A stretch of DNA of 7,067 nt from the NCBI GenBank assembly GCA_905480565.1, contig CAJQQW010000432.1, positions 1 to 7,067 on the forward strand. Reading direction: 5' to 3'. The stretch's first letter is position 1. Every line of letters starts with the position of its first letter. The position numbers and the translations under genes are program-made. Below the pieces are notes generated by a model. It saw only the letters and a list, made by a program, of their open reading frames with translations. It had not been told where the DNA came from and made no database searches. Below, one piece after another: positions 6,037 to 7,067 of this stretch. Origin of the DNA: an uncultured Halioglobus sp. (GTDB taxonomy: Bacteria; Pseudomonadota; Gammaproteobacteria; Pseudomonadales; Halieaceae).

Positions 6037-7067
6037 CGCGCGATATACTGAAGTTGACCAATGAACGCGTCTTCGTCTTTCACCTCAAGGCAGCGCAAAT
6101 CCAGCCAAAGAGAACCGTTGTGTAGCCGTCCTACAACAGGGGCGGGTGGGTTGCGCAGGCTTTGCTGCAGATGACGCAGGGACGCGTCATCGCCCGTCGC
6201 GGGCCTGCACTGCAGTGCAGCACTTTCCAGTAAATCTACCGGCAGAGACCCGCTGCCCACCTGGCTGAGGCAACGCTCAACAGTCACGGAGTAAGACGGC
6301 CCGATGGCCTGTTTGATACGGGGGAGTAGCCTTTCTCCCTGAGCACGAATATCTGCTTCATCACGGGTCAGGTAACGCAGAGTTGGCAGGCTTTTTAGCA
6401 AGTCATTCGGGTCGCGATATAGCTTAAGGGTTTCAGCAAGGGCGGCCAGTGTCATCTTGTCGACTCGCAATGCACGCTTAAGCGGATTTTTTCTAATCGC
6501 ATCAATCAGGTCGTGGCGGCCGGCGATCAGTCCTGCCTGCGGTCCGCCCAGAAGCTTGTCGCCACTGAACGTGATGATAGAGGCTCCTTGAGCCAGTGTT
6601 TCAGCGGCAGTGACTTCTCCGGGCAAGCCCAGCGCAGCGAAGTCCACCAGATTGCCGCTGCCCATATCAACGACCAGCGGGAGGGAGTGTTCTGCCGCAA
6701 GAGCGGCCAATTCCATCTCTGCAACACTGTGCGTGAAGCCTTCTACTTGATAGTTGCTGGTATGTACTTTCATCAGTAACGCGGTGTTGTCGCCAATGGC
6801 GTTGCGGTAATCTGTGAGGTGAGTGCGGTTAGTCGCACCTATCTCGACCAGTTGGCAGCCGGCGCGAGCCATTACTTCCGGTATCCGAAATGAACCTCCT
6901 ATCTCGACCAATTCGCCCCTGGATACGGGAACCTCACGAGCTAGCGCCAGTGTATTCAGCACGAGCAATACGGCGGCGGCGTTATTGTTCACCACAGTTG
7001 CTGCCTCTGCGCCAGTCAACTCACAAACGAGCGACTCAACATGAGAATCTCGCTCACCGCGACGACC
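6033..7067 (-). CDS. selA: L-seryl-tRNA(Sec) selenium transferase SelA (5' end off window)
   Basis: SelA is a PLP enzyme of the aspartate aminotransferase fold that forms a large homo-oligomer. It converts Ser-tRNA-Sec to Sec-tRNA-Sec with selenophosphate. The frame stays open to the window edge, giving 344 codons. The TTG at 7017-7019 is an internal Leu (context CELTGAEAA), and upstream codons read GRRGERDSHVESLV as in E. coli. About 120 N-terminal residues are missing relative to the 463-residue E. coli protein, including the small N-terminal tRNA-binding domain. Visible signatures are VVNNNAAAVLLVLNT, SRGELVEIGGSFRIP, LLMKVHTSNY, and the PLP-lysine motif SGDKLLGGPQAG with the Lys codon at 6555-6557. 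The TGA stop overlaps the selB GTG by four bases, so the two genes form an operon. Selenophosphate must come from a selD elsewhere. Confidence 0.97.
   Translation of the reverse strand, partial: GRRGERDSHVESLVCELTGAEAATVVNNNAAAVLLVLNTLALAREVPVSRGELVEIGGSFRIPEVMARAGCQLVEIGATNRTHLTDYRNAIGDNTALLMKVHTSNYQVEGFTHSVAEMELAALAAEHSLPLVVDMGSGNLVDFAALGLPGEVTAAETLAQGASIITFSGDKLLGGPQAGLIAGRHDLIDAIRKNPLKRALRVDKMTLAALAETLKLYRDPNDLLKSLPTLRYLTRDEADIRAQGERLLPRIKQAIGPSYSVTVERCLSQVGSGSLPVDLLESAALQCRPATGDDASLRHLQQSLRNPPAPVVGRLHNGSLWLDLRCLEVKDEDAFIGQLQYIAR

Overview
The window reads as a moderately GC-rich bacterial chromosome segment, most likely from a gammaproteobacterium, perhaps a marine one. The basis is the close resemblance of SelA, SelB and tRNA-Sec to their E. 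coli counterparts, together with a lipid or dicarboxylate catabolism cluster. The taxonomic call is inference. No insertion sequences, CRISPR arrays or rRNA genes are visible.

Left part (1-2026, plus strand): a catabolic operon fragment. It holds the 3' end of an acyl-CoA dehydrogenase that resembles the large subunit of pimeloyl-CoA dehydrogenase (PimC type). A complete second acyl-CoA dehydrogenase of PimD type follows 4 nt later, then a 101-residue antibiotic-biosynthesis-monooxygenase (ABM) fold protein. The two dehydrogenase subunits look like a heteromeric enzyme in which only the first carries a candidate catalytic glutamate.

Middle part (2031-3950, minus strand): two genes convergent with the first block, transcribed SDR then MBL. 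They encode a classical short-chain dehydrogenase and an RNase Z-like metallo-beta-lactamase-fold hydrolase with an N-terminal membrane or export segment. The SDR stop codon is UGA, and the reading frame continues open through it, in phase, into the MBL gene. A compact hairpin lies at about the distance from the UGA seen for a bacterial SECIS element. This is probably coincidence, but it deserves a check because the selenocysteine machinery is next door.

Right part (4009-7067, minus strand): a compact selenocysteine locus in the order selA (5' end off the window), selB and selC. selA and selB overlap by 4 nt (GTGA), and the tRNA-Sec gene starts 17 nt after the selB stop codon. SelA converts Ser-tRNA-Sec to Sec-tRNA-Sec using selenophosphate. 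SelB delivers it to UGA codons that carry a SECIS hairpin. selD and an obvious client selenoprotein are not in the window. The tRNA-Sec appears to have a 7+5 bp acceptor/T helix rather than the 8+5 bp of E. coli, and SelB carries serines at two normally conserved switch I positions.
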